From: JAICUF01 sp038250675
GTDB lineage: Bacteria; Gemmatimonadota; Gemmatimonadetes; Gemmatimonadales; GWC2-71-9
DNA: 64,000 nt
NCBI GenBank assembly: GCA_038250675.1
Contig: JBBSCB010000005.1
Span: forward strand, 1 to 64,000
Reading direction: 5' to 3'
Part shown: piece after piece, positions 16,142-23,524 of the stretch
Layout: each line of letters opens with the position of its first letter
How positions within the stretch are numbered: the stretch's first letter is position 1
Position numbers and translations under genes: made by a program
The notes under the pieces: generated by a model
What the model saw: the letters and a program-made list of their open reading frames with translations, nothing else
Databases searched by the model: none
What the model was told of the DNA's origin: nothing

Positions 16142-17210
16142 GACTGATGCCGAGCTCCCGGGCAGTCATGATCGTATCACAGTCGAGCGGGACGTAGCGC
16201 GGACGCCCGATGACATCGGCAATGGGGACGCGGGTGATCGTGGGACCGTTGAGGCCGACCATGCAGCCAAAGGCCCCGTCGGCGATGGCACGCGCCGCGG
16301 CGGCGCCGAAGCGCAGCGCAAGCAGCCGGTCGTAAGTGGTGGGCGATCCGCCGCGCTGGAGGTGCCCCAGCACCAGCGTGCGCACTTCCTTGCCGGTCGC
16401 GTCGCCGATGGCGCGCGCCACCTGGCTGGCGATGCCGCCGAGCCGCTCGACGGTGCCGACGCCGCGCCGCTCGACCAGCGCGATGTGGCCATCCCGCGGC
16501 GCCGCGCCTTCCGCCACGACGACGATGCTGAAGCGCCGGCCGGCCGCCTCGCGCTCCTGGATCTTGGCGCAGACGCGGTCCACGTCGAACGGGATCTCGG
16601 GAAGGAGGATCACGTCGGCGCTGCCGGAGATCCCACTGTTGAGCGCGATCCACCCCGCGTGCCGGCCCATCAGCTCCACCACCATGACGCGGTCATGGCT
16701 CTCGGCGGTGGAGTGCAGCCGGTCCAGCGCTTCGGTCGCGGTGCTCACCGCGGTGTCGAAGCCGAAGGTCCGCTGCGTGCCGCTGACGTCGTTGTCGATG
16801 GTCTTGGGGACACAGACGACCGGCATCCCCTTGAGCGACAGGTCATGCGCGATCTGGAGACTGCCGTCCCCGCCGATGGAGACGAGCGCGTCGAAGCCCG
16901 ATGCGTGGAATGCCGCGACCAGGTCGTCGGACCGGTCGCACTCGTAGGGCTGGCCGGCCTCGTCCTGCCGGACATAGCGAAAGGGATTGCCGCGATTGGT
17001 GGTGCCGAGGATGGTGCCGCCGAGGTGGGTAATGCCGCGCACCTGCGCGGGGCCAAGCGGGACAACGCCGTCGAAGCGGAGCAGCCCCTCGAAACCCCGC
17101 TGAATTCCGTACACGCGCCACCCGCGCTGATGCGCGGAGAGCACCACCGCGCGAATCACCGCGTTCAGTCCCGGAGCGTCGCCGCCGCCGGTGGATATGG
17201 CAATGCGCAA
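16131..17210 (-). CDS. pfkA: 6-phosphofructokinase, mixed-motif (G104/K124) type
   Basis: The protein has 359 residues, starting at a TTG (17210). It phosphorylates fructose 6-phosphate in glycolysis. MRIAISTGGGDAPGLNAVIR, TNRGNPFRY and VELMGRHAGWIAL are family landmarks. The phosphoryl-donor site reads SIGGDGS, as in ATP enzymes, while the active-site loop reads PKTIDND, with the lysine seen in PPi-dependent enzymes. This combination is known from the ATP-using long PFK group III. ATP use is therefore the better guess, but the donor needs an assay. The start lies 4 bases behind the stop of the selenoprotein gene. Confidence 0.92.
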   Translation of the reverse strand: MRIAISTGGGDAPGLNAVIRAVVLSAHQRGWRVYGIQRGFEGLLRFDGVVPLGPAQVRGITHLGGTILGTTNRGNPFRYVRQDEAGQPYECDRSDDLVAAFHASGFDALVSIGGDGSLQIAHDLSLKGMPVVCVPKTIDNDVSGTQRTFGFDTAVSTATEALDRLHSTAESHDRVMVVELMGRHAGWIALNSGISGSADVILLPEIPFDVDRVCAKIQEREAAGRRFSIVVVAEGAAPRDGHIALVERRGVGTVERLGGIASQVARAIGDATGKEVRTLVLGHLQRGGSPTTYDRLLALRFGAAAARAIADGAFGCMVGLNGPTITRVPIADVIGRPRYVPLDCDTIMTARELGISLGD

Positions 17211-17214
17211 CCGC

Positions 17215-17445
17215 CTAGCGTCCTTTCGCCCTGATCAGTCTCAGCACTTCACCCGGTTCCGCGTGCCGGCCGGCCTTCTTCTTGGAGAAGACGAGCTCGT
17301 CGTCGACGGCAACGTCGAAGATGCCGCCGGAGGACCGGATCATCTTGATGTCCACGCCGGGAAATTCATGCTGCAGCTCAGCCGCCAGACCGGCGGCTCG
17401 GGGCTGATAGTTTCAGACGACGCAGTATTCGATGCGTACCTGCAT
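17215..17445 (-). CDS. SelW/Rdx-family selenoprotein with in-frame UGA (CxxU)
   Basis: The protein has 76 residues if the UGA at 17413-17415 is read as selenocysteine. It starts MQVRIEYCVVUNYQPRAAG, giving the CxxU redox motif right after the first beta strand, exactly where SelW, SelT and SelH carry it. The rest, after the UGA, is a textbook Rdx thioredoxin-like fold: AAELQHEFPGVDIKM, IRSSGGIFDVAVDDE, LVFSKKKAGRHAEPGEVLRL. The stop is TAG. Coding similarity on both sides of the UGA argues against a true stop. A hairpin behind the UGA fits a bacterial SECIS (separate entry). A weak ribosome site (AAGGCGG) precedes the ATG. The gene is the first of a run with pfkA. It is expected to act in thiol redox chemistry; the bacterial role is poorly known. 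Confidence 0.85.
17374..17406 (-). promoter_or_regulatory. Candidate bacterial SECIS element inside the selW-like gene
   Basis: Starting 6 bases past the UGA the transcript can fold as an outer stem CAGC/GCUG, an internal loop, and a 7-bp inner stem AGCCGCC/GGCGGCU. The inner stem closes a 5-base loop GGUCU at 17387-17391. The loop begins 21 bases after the UGA. As I recall it, GGUCU is also the apical loop of the E. coli fdhF SECIS, and the spacing falls within the range known for SelB-bound elements. Confidence 0.7.
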
Positions 17446-17562
17446 GGCCGCCCGCCTTTCGTGAGAGTGCCGCCACCGTCACTCCGCGAATCGTAGCAGG
17501 TCCCCGCGACCCGGCCAAGGGCGCCTTGTCAGTCCGAGTGATGGGTCGTATCTATTGGAGCC

Positions 17563-18996
17563 ATGCGAACCTACCAACGACTCGCCGCGCTTGCGCTCGC
17601 CGCACTCACGCTGACCGCCTCGCCGGTGCGCGCGCAGCAGCGGCGCTATCTCATCGAGGTCGGCGGCGCCGGCGCCTATATGACGTTTGACCAGGCCACC
17701 AATCTGCAGTCGGCCTTCGGCGGTGCGGGGCGGCTGGGCATCTGGCTGCCGCTTCGCCTCTCGGTCGAGGGCGAGGCGGTCTTCACGAGCCCGCGCACCA
17801 CCAGCGGCGGCCTGAGCTGGACCGCGCGCACGATTTCCGGCTCGCTCCTGGCCAATCTCGCGATCGGCAACACCAGCTCGGCGTTCCTGCGCGCGGGCTA
17901 CGGCTCGACGATGTACAAGACCTGCACCAGCGTCTCGGTCCCCGGCAGCGGCCCCTGCGGCCGCAGCGGCGTAATCATCGGCGGGGCCGGCTTCCGGCTG
18001 GGCGTGACCCCGACGGTCATGCTGCGGCTCGACGGGATCACCAGCCTCACCAAGGTCACCAGCCCCGTGACCGGCCTCAGCGAGAACATCACCAACTACG
18101 GCGGCAGCTTCGGCCTCAGCTTCATGCTGGGCAGCAAGAGCCAGCGGGATTCGGACAAGGACGGCGTCTACGACCGCGACGATAAGTGCCCCAGCACGCC
18201 GCGTGGCGTGCTGGTGGACCGGCGCGGCTGCCCCAGCGATACCGACCACGACGGCGTACCCGACGGAGTCGATCGCTGCCCGGCCACCGCGCCAGGCGCC
18301 AAGGTGGACGCGACCGGCTGCCCGCTCGACAGCGACCGCGACGGCGTCCCCGACGGCATGGACCGGTGCCCCAACACGCCGATCGGCGCGACCGTGGACG
18401 CCGGCGGATGCCCGGTGGACAGCGACAAGGACGGCGTCGCGGACGGCCTCGACCGCTGCCCCGACACGCCGGCCGGCGCCACCGTGGACCAGCTGGGCTG
18501 CCCCGGCGACGAGGATGGCGACGGTGTGCTCGACGGGCTCGACCGCTGCCCCGACACGCCGTCCGGTGCCACCGTCAATGCCTATGGCTGCCCGCCCTCG
18601 GCGGCGCTCCCCGAGCGCGCGCCGGCCGCGGGCCCGGCCGGCCCGCCAACGGTGCTGCGCGGCGTCACCTTCCGCTCGGCCAGCGCGCGGCTGCTGCCGC
18701 CATCGTTCCCGGTGCTCGACTCCCTCGCGCGGGATCTGCTGAACCATCCGGACGTGGCCATCGAGATCGGTGGACACACCGACGACGTCGGCAATGCGGA
18801 CGCAAACGTGCATCTCTCGCGGCTCCGCGCTGAGGCGGTGCGGAACTACCTGATCAATCGGAAGGTCCCATTCACCCGGCTGGTGGCCAAGGGTTATGGC
18901 TCCACCATGCCGCTGGTGCACGATACGACGGATGCGGCGCGCGCCGCCAACCGGCGGGTGGAGATCAGGACGCTGCCGGGTCCGCAGCAGCGATGA
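17563..18996 (+). CDS. OmpA-family outer-membrane protein with five thrombospondin type-3 repeats
   Basis: The protein has 477 residues with a signal peptide ending ASPVRAQ. Residues 25-190 form a predicted 8-stranded barrel (FLRAGYGSTMYKT, GGSFGLSFMLGS). Residues 196-344 hold five Ca-binding TSP3 repeats of about 30 residues (DSDKDGVADGLDRCPDTPAG and variants), each with its cysteine pair. The last 110 residues are the OmpA/MotB peptidoglycan-binding domain (IEIGGHTDDVGNADANVHLS, AANRRVEI). It is a structural link between outer membrane and wall. GGAG precedes the ATG by 2 bases. The next gene overlaps its stop (ATGA). Confidence 0.93.
   Translation: MRTYQRLAALALAALTLTASPVRAQQRRYLIEVGGAGAYMTFDQATNLQSAFGGAGRLGIWLPLRLSVEGEAVFTSPRTTSGGLSWTARTISGSLLANLAIGNTSSAFLRAGYGSTMYKTCTSVSVPGSGPCGRSGVIIGGAGFRLGVTPTVMLRLDGITSLTKVTSPVTGLSENITNYGGSFGLSFMLGSKSQRDSDKDGVYDRDDKCPSTPRGVLVDRRGCPSDTDHDGVPDGVDRCPATAPGAKVDATGCPLDSDRDGVPDGMDRCPNTPIGATVDAGGCPVDSDKDGVADGLDRCPDTPAGATVDQLGCPGDEDGDGVLDGLDRCPDTPSGATVNAYGCPPSAALPERAPAAGPAGPPTVLRGVTFRSASARLLPPSFPVLDSLARDLLNHPDVAIEIGGHTDDVGNADANVHLSRLRAEAVRNYLINRKVPFTRLVAKGYGSTMPLVHDTTDAARAANRRVEIRTLPGPQQR
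18148..18594 (+). repeat. Five tandem ~90-bp TSP3 coding repeats
   Basis: Five consecutive units of about 30 codons follow the pattern DxDxDGVxDGxDRCPxTPxGA, then VDxxGCP. They are conserved at protein level and diverged in sequence, so they look old rather than freshly amplified. Such arrays can vary in number between strains. Confidence 0.85.
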
Positions 18997-19889
18997 CCTG
19001 GCGGGCCGGCGCGCATCTCGCGCGCGTCGGCGTCCTCGCCGCTCTGGTCGCGGCGGCCCCCGCCGCGGCGCAGCAAACGTGGCGCGTGGAGCAGCCCGTT
19101 CGGGCGGGCCGAACCGGCTTCATGGCCAACCGCGCACTCACCGAAAGCTCAGGCGTCGCCGTCAGCCGCGCGCACCCTGGCGTCCTCTGGACCCTCAACG
19201 ACTCCGGCAACCCCCCGGTCCTGTTCGCCACCGACACACTGGGACGCGATCTCGCCGCCATCCGGGTGACCGGCGCCACGAATGTGGACTGGGAGACCAT
19301 CCGGCTCGGCTCCTGCCCGGCCGGCACCTGCCTGTACATCGGCGACATCGGCGACAATACCGAGCGTCGCACCGACGTGGTCCTGTACCGGGTCCCCGAG
19401 CCGGCGCCGGGACACGACAGCGTGACCGCACCGGCGCGCGCGCTGCACGTGCGCTACCCCGATGGCCCGCACGACGCCGAGGCGATGCTGGTAACGCCGG
19501 ACGGCGATCTGCTGATCATCACCACGGCGGGCGCCGTCTACGGCATCCCGGGCACTGCGTGGCGCGACGGGAATGCCGTGGCAACGGCGCGAGGCGTGCT
19601 GCCGCTGCCCATCGATCGTGGGGCCGGCCAGCTGGTGACCGACGCTGCCCTCGCGCCGGACGGTCATCGTGCAGTGGTGCGGACGTACGTCACTCTGTAT
19701 TTCTTCACGCTGGACGACGGCCGCCTCATTCCCGGCACCCCGCCGCGCGCCTGCACGGTGGCGGGGCTCGAGATCCAGGGCGAGGGCATCGACTGGCTGA
19801 GCGACCGCGCCCTGGTGTTGACGAGCGAAAAGGCGTTTGCGCCGGCGAGCGCCGTTGCGGTGGCCGTGTGCGCCGCCGCCAGTCCCTGA
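18993..19889 (+). CDS. Secreted propeller-like protein, unknown function
   Basis: The protein has 298 residues with a signal peptide (LARVGVLAALVAAAPAAAQQ). The segments ALTESSGVAVSRAHPGVLWT, LNDSGNPPVLFATDT and YIGDIGDNTERRTDVVLYRV resemble secreted proteins annotated as beta-propeller or esterase-like phytase relatives. I do not see a full catalytic set. Several Asp/Asn-rich turns (DIGDN, DTLGRDL) may bind calcium. Its start overlaps the stop of the OmpA-TSP3 gene, so the two are made together and both are exported. Confidence 0.6.
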   Translation: MTWRAGAHLARVGVLAALVAAAPAAAQQTWRVEQPVRAGRTGFMANRALTESSGVAVSRAHPGVLWTLNDSGNPPVLFATDTLGRDLAAIRVTGATNVDWETIRLGSCPAGTCLYIGDIGDNTERRTDVVLYRVPEPAPGHDSVTAPARALHVRYPDGPHDAEAMLVTPDGDLLIITTAGAVYGIPGTAWRDGNAVATARGVLPLPIDRGAGQLVTDAALAPDGHRAVVRTYVTLYFFTLDDGRLIPGTPPRACTVAGLEIQGEGIDWLSDRALVLTSEKAFAPASAVAVAVCAAASP

Positions 19890-19912
19890 TCATCCCTCGA
19901 CCGAGAGACGTC

Positions 19913-21541
19913 ATGCGATATCTGCTGGGTGGACTGCTCCTCCTCGCCGCTCCCCTGGCCGCCCAGCGGCCGGCCCCCGATGCCGCCGCGCGGGTTGCCG
20001 CCGCCGTCACTCCGGACGTGATGCGGAGCCACCTCGAGTTCCTGGCCGACGACGCGCTCGAAGGCCGGGCCCCGGGCACCCGCGGCGGGCTGATCGCCGC
20101 CAACTACATCCGGGCGCAGTTCCAGCGACTGGGTCTGGGGCCCGCCGGTGACAGCGGCACCTACTACCACCGCGTGCCCATCATCTCGCTCACGCCCGAC
20201 CCGGTGCTCGCCGTCAGCACGGGCGGAGCGGAATCCCGACTCCGCTACCGAGACGATTACGTGCTCTGGTCCATGCGCGATGATTCGCTGGTGCACTTCT
20301 CCGGCGACGCGGTGTTCGTGGGCGATGGCATCGTCGCGCCGGAATACGGCTGGGACGACTACAAGGGCATCGACGCCAAGGGGAAGATCGTCGTCGCGCT
20401 GGTGAACGATCCGGGGTTGCGTGACTCGACGATCTTCCGGGGCAGGATTCTGACGTACTACGGCCGCTGGACCTACAAGATCGAGGAAGCTGAACGCCAC
20501 GGCGCGGCCGGGCTCATCCTGATCCACACGACCGAGAGCGCCACGTACCCGTGGAGCACAGTCGCCTCTTCGTGGACCGGGCCGCAGGTACGCGTCGAGC
20601 GCCCGGCCACGTCGCTGCTGGTGGCGGGCTGGGTGACCGAACAGGCGGCCGCGCGGCTCTTCCCGGCCGGCACCGACCTCGCCGCGCTGATGCGCCGGGC
20701 CGCCACCCGTGACTTCCACGCGATGCCGCTGCCGGCTCACTTCGAGGGGACGGTGCGGAGCGACGTGCGCCGATCCGCGACGTTCAACGTCCTCGCCCGG
20801 CTGCCGGGCAGCGGCGCGCACGCGTCCGAGGCCGTGATGATCGGCGGACATTACGATCACCTCGGCGTGGGCGCGCCGGTCAACGGCGATTCGATCTACA
20901 ACGGGTTCCTCGACAACGCATCGGGCACTGCGGCAGTGCTCGCGGCCGCGGAGGCGTTTGTCCGCGCCGGCGTGCATCCGGGGCGATCCATCCTCTTCAT
21001 CGCCTTTGCCGCCGAAGAGTCCGGGCTCCTGGGCTCGACCGCCTTTGCCGCGCGGCCCACGCTCCCGCTGAAACACCTCGCGGCGGTGCTGAACATGGAC
21101 GTGATGAATCTGTACGGAAAGACCCATGACGTCTCGGCGCTGGGCACCGACCAGTCGTCGCTCGGACGCGTTTTTGCGGCCGCCGCCCGCGCCGAGGGAA
21201 TGCGCGTGACGGTCAATGACGATGCGCTGGTCCGGGGGAGCTTCTTCCGCTCCGACCACTTCCCCTTCGCCCGCGCCGGCGTGCCGGCGCTCTCGCTCGA
21301 GAGCGGCACCGACTACGTGGGACGCCCGGCCGAATGGGGAGCCAAACAGGCCGACGACTACACCGAACACCGCTATCACCAGCCCAGCGACGAAATGCTG
21401 CCGACGTACACCTACGATGGGGCGATGCAGCAACTGCGGGTGGTGTTGCGGACCGCCGTGTCCGTCGCCGACGCGGCCGCGCAGCCCACCTGGAACCCGA
21501 CCTCCGAGTTCCACGCCGCCGGCCAGGAGCGCATAAGATAG
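19913..21541 (+). CDS. Secreted M28-family zinc peptidase with PA domain
   Basis: The protein has 542 residues. The ATG at 19913 gives the signal peptide MRYLLGGLLLLAAPLAAQ. After the N-terminal part (HLEFLADDALEGRAPGTRGG) comes a protease-associated insert (GRWTYKIEEAERHGAAGLIL). The catalytic domain then has the M28 ligands: GGHYDHLG, DNASGTAAVL (bridging Asp), FAAEESGLLGS (Glu-Glu), LNMDVMN and HQPSDE. It should be an aminopeptidase, or a carboxypeptidase of the glutamate carboxypeptidase type, in the periplasm or outside. It is in line with the two exported proteins upstream, separated by 23 bases. Confidence 0.9.
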   Translation: MRYLLGGLLLLAAPLAAQRPAPDAAARVAAAVTPDVMRSHLEFLADDALEGRAPGTRGGLIAANYIRAQFQRLGLGPAGDSGTYYHRVPIISLTPDPVLAVSTGGAESRLRYRDDYVLWSMRDDSLVHFSGDAVFVGDGIVAPEYGWDDYKGIDAKGKIVVALVNDPGLRDSTIFRGRILTYYGRWTYKIEEAERHGAAGLILIHTTESATYPWSTVASSWTGPQVRVERPATSLLVAGWVTEQAAARLFPAGTDLAALMRRAATRDFHAMPLPAHFEGTVRSDVRRSATFNVLARLPGSGAHASEAVMIGGHYDHLGVGAPVNGDSIYNGFLDNASGTAAVLAAAEAFVRAGVHPGRSILFIAFAAEESGLLGSTAFAARPTLPLKHLAAVLNMDVMNLYGKTHDVSALGTDQSSLGRVFAAAARAEGMRVTVNDDALVRGSFFRSDHFPFARAGVPALSLESGTDYVGRPAEWGAKQADDYTEHRYHQPSDEMLPTYTYDGAMQQLRVVLRTAVSVADAAAQPTWNPTSEFHAAGQERIR

Positions 21542-21586
21542 CGGCCGCAGGAGGAGGATAGCTAAGCGCAGGCACCGCAACGACAT

Positions 21587-21608
21587 CCGGTGCCAGCGTT
21601 GGCACCGG
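21587..21608. terminator. Hairpin after the M28 peptidase gene
   Basis: A perfect 9-bp stem CCGGTGCCA/TGGCACCGG with a GCGT loop lies 46 bases past the stop. There is no T-run behind it, so it may be a transcript-stabilising stem or a weak terminator. Confidence 0.45.
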
Positions 21609-21639
21609 CGCGGGCAAAAGTGGCGCAACTCCCTGTGGG

Positions 21640-22797
21640 GTGATATCTTGCGCGCGTTTGAGGCCGACCCCACGCCGTCCGGGAGCCCATCTGGAACTGC
21701 CGACCCAGCACCGGATTCCAATCACCTGGCTGCTTGCCAATGGCGGGGAATCGATCCGGTACCGCACCCTTGCCGAGCTCGCGCCCGCAGAATCGGTCGA
21801 TCCTGCCGCGCTCGAGGCCGCCCAGGAAGGCGTCACCCAATCCAAGCCCGCACTCGCCGTCATCAAGAAGCAGAAGGACACCGGCGTCTGGGGCGGTAAT
21901 CTGCTGGGGCTCGCGCCGTCCGCCGCCCAGGGCATCAAGGATGTGGGCACGATACCGCAGTACCGCCGCCTGCTGCAGCTGGCCTGGCCGGCCGGAACCC
22001 GCCCGTTCAAGCTGGCCGACCGTCTGCTGTTCCGCCTCCTCTCGCGGGATGAAGATCCGGCGCTTCAGTTCGAGTTCCAGAAGCTGATCAAGAGCGCGCC
22101 CCCGGCAGCGCCGTGGGCGCGCGATGTCAGCCGTGAGGCGGCCAGCGCCGCCCTGGCCGAAGCCGGCTACGCCGAAGACCCGCGCCTGCGCGGCGCCGGG
22201 CACAAGATCGCCAACTCGGTCTCGCAGTTTCTGCGGAGCCCGCTGGCCGAAAAGCCGTTCGTGAAGGCCGGCAAGCAGGTGGCGCTCCATGCCGAGGCAC
22301 ACCCGCCCAGCTGGTACTCGGTGGCGATGCTGGCGATGATGCCCAACCTGCGGCGCGAGCGCGCCGGCTTCACCGAGCGGCTGGGCCACTACCTGGCGCA
22401 GCCGGCCCCCAAGAAATCGTTTGTGATCGTGGTCGGCCGCAAGACGGTGAAACCCCAGCATCTCCTCCTGGGCGATCCGATCGAGGCGGATGCCAAGGGC
22501 TGCCCCAAGGACATCCCCATCGCGCTCCACTACATCGAGCTGCTGGTGCGGCTCGGCGCGCTGCAGTGGGCGCCGGTGGCCACCAAGGTGCTCGGCTGGC
22601 TGCTCCGCGACTGCGATGACAACGGGGTCTGGCGGCCGAAGAACCTGCGCTCCACTCCCAAGGCAACCAACAAGATCAGCTATCACTACTTCCCGCTGCA
22701 GCCGGATGCCAAGACGGTCGAAGGCCGGGAAGCCGACGTGACGTTCCGGCTGGCGTTGATCGCCAAACTGCAGGGATGGGAGCTGGACTACAGTTGA
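21640..22797 (+). CDS. Conserved-looking alpha-helical protein, unknown (cyclase/prenyltransferase-like pattern)
   Basis: The protein has up to 385 residues. The start is uncertain: GTG at 21640 is used here, but clear protein-like sequence begins about 20 residues later (PTQHRIPITWLLANGGESIR). The protein is helical and contains segments such as KKQKDTGVWGGNLLGLAP and RLGALQWAPVATKVLGWLL, followed by DCDDNGVWRPKNLR. The motif with Gly-Val-Trp repeats resembles the alpha/alpha toroid repeats of terpene cyclase/prenyltransferase-like proteins. That is a weak impression, and no catalytic DxDD motif is present. There is no signal peptide. It stands alone ahead of the TrmB regulator. Confidence 0.55.
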   Translation: MISCARLRPTPRRPGAHLELPTQHRIPITWLLANGGESIRYRTLAELAPAESVDPAALEAAQEGVTQSKPALAVIKKQKDTGVWGGNLLGLAPSAAQGIKDVGTIPQYRRLLQLAWPAGTRPFKLADRLLFRLLSRDEDPALQFEFQKLIKSAPPAAPWARDVSREAASAALAEAGYAEDPRLRGAGHKIANSVSQFLRSPLAEKPFVKAGKQVALHAEAHPPSWYSVAMLAMMPNLRRERAGFTERLGHYLAQPAPKKSFVIVVGRKTVKPQHLLLGDPIEADAKGCPKDIPIALHYIELLVRLGALQWAPVATKVLGWLLRDCDDNGVWRPKNLRSTPKATNKISYHYFPLQPDAKTVEGREADVTFRLALIAKLQGWELDYS

Positions 22798-22807
22798 GCT
22801 TGCCGGA

Positions 22808-22834
22808 AGTGTGGCAGTAGCACATACTACCACT
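22808..22834. promoter_or_regulatory. Imperfect inverted repeat directly before the trmB-like gene
   Basis: GTAG-CACATA-CTAC at 22817-22830 sits inside a longer imperfect dyad (AGTGTGGCAGTAG ... CTACCACT) that ends at the ATG. It could be an autoregulatory operator for the TrmB-type regulator. No ribosome site is visible, so the transcript may be leaderless. Confidence 0.35.
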
Positions 22835-23524
22835 ATGGCGAGCCTGAATCTTACCCCGTTCGGTTTTACCCCCACCGAGAGTCTGGTCTACGAGGTGCTG
22901 CTGACCGGCGGCCCCGGCACCGGATACGGCATCGCCCGGACGGCCGGACTGGCCCGAGCCAACGCCTACAGCGCGCTTGAAGGTCTCGTGACCAAGGGTG
23001 CCGCGCGGGCCGACGAAGGCCGGCCCCGGCGCTATCGTCCCGAAGCGCCCACCGCACTGCTCGCCCGCATCACCAACGATCACGGCCTGGCGCTTGAGCG
23101 GCTGGGCACCGATCTCCTCGCCATCGCCGTGCCCAGCTCACCAACGCTGGTGGAGATCGACTCGCCCCGCGCCGCGCTTCAGATCCTGGGGCACGAGTTG
23201 GCGCGGGCCGAGCGGTCGGTCGCGATGCTGGCGCCGGCGGAGGCGTATCCGGTGCTCGCGCCGTCGCTTCGGCGTCCCGTTGCCGCGGGTGCCGCCGTGT
23301 CGCTGCTCTCACTCACCGCAGTGGACCTGGCATTCGCGCCGGTGACGATCGTGGCCGAGCACGACCTGGGGTGGCCCGGCTCGCCGCTCATTGCCGTGGT
23401 GGACGATCGCTCCGCGCTGATCGCGGCCCGCAACGGCACCGACATCAGCGGGCACTGGAGCACCTCCCCCGTCTTCGTTGCGTCCGCACGAGTCCTGCTC
23501 GACAGATTCCGCCTCTCCGTGTGA
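22835..23524 (+). CDS. TrmB-like transcriptional regulator
   Basis: The protein has 229 residues. The winged helix occupies residues 5-75: LTPFGFTPTESLVYEVLLTG, GYGIARTAGLARANAYSALE, GAARADEGRPRRYRP. This matches the TrmB/sugar-specific regulator family first known from archaea. The C-terminal part (ERSVAMLAPAEAYPVLAP, GHWSTSPVFVASARVLLD) is the PLD-like TrmB effector region. The chosen ATG (22835) gives the family start; the in-frame GTG at 22811 adds only a Thr-rich stub. Its stop overlaps the next gene (GTGA), tying it to the signalling protein downstream. Confidence 0.78.
   Translation: MASLNLTPFGFTPTESLVYEVLLTGGPGTGYGIARTAGLARANAYSALEGLVTKGAARADEGRPRRYRPEAPTALLARITNDHGLALERLGTDLLAIAVPSSPTLVEIDSPRAALQILGHELARAERSVAMLAPAEAYPVLAPSLRRPVAAGAAVSLLSLTAVDLAFAPVTIVAEHDLGWPGSPLIAVVDDRSALIAARNGTDISGHWSTSPVFVASARVLLDRFRLSV

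Noticed and set aside
17411..17417. UGA in the selW-like gene as a normal stop or sequencing error
   Set aside because: Family similarity continues for 65 residues behind it, the codon sits exactly at the family's Sec position, and a SECIS-like hairpin follows. An error from TGC to TGA remains possible but less likely.
17526..17554. TTGTCA-N17-TATCTA as a promoter of the OmpA-TSP3 gene
   Set aside because: The -10 would put the transcript start at the ATG and remove the good GGAG ribosome site.
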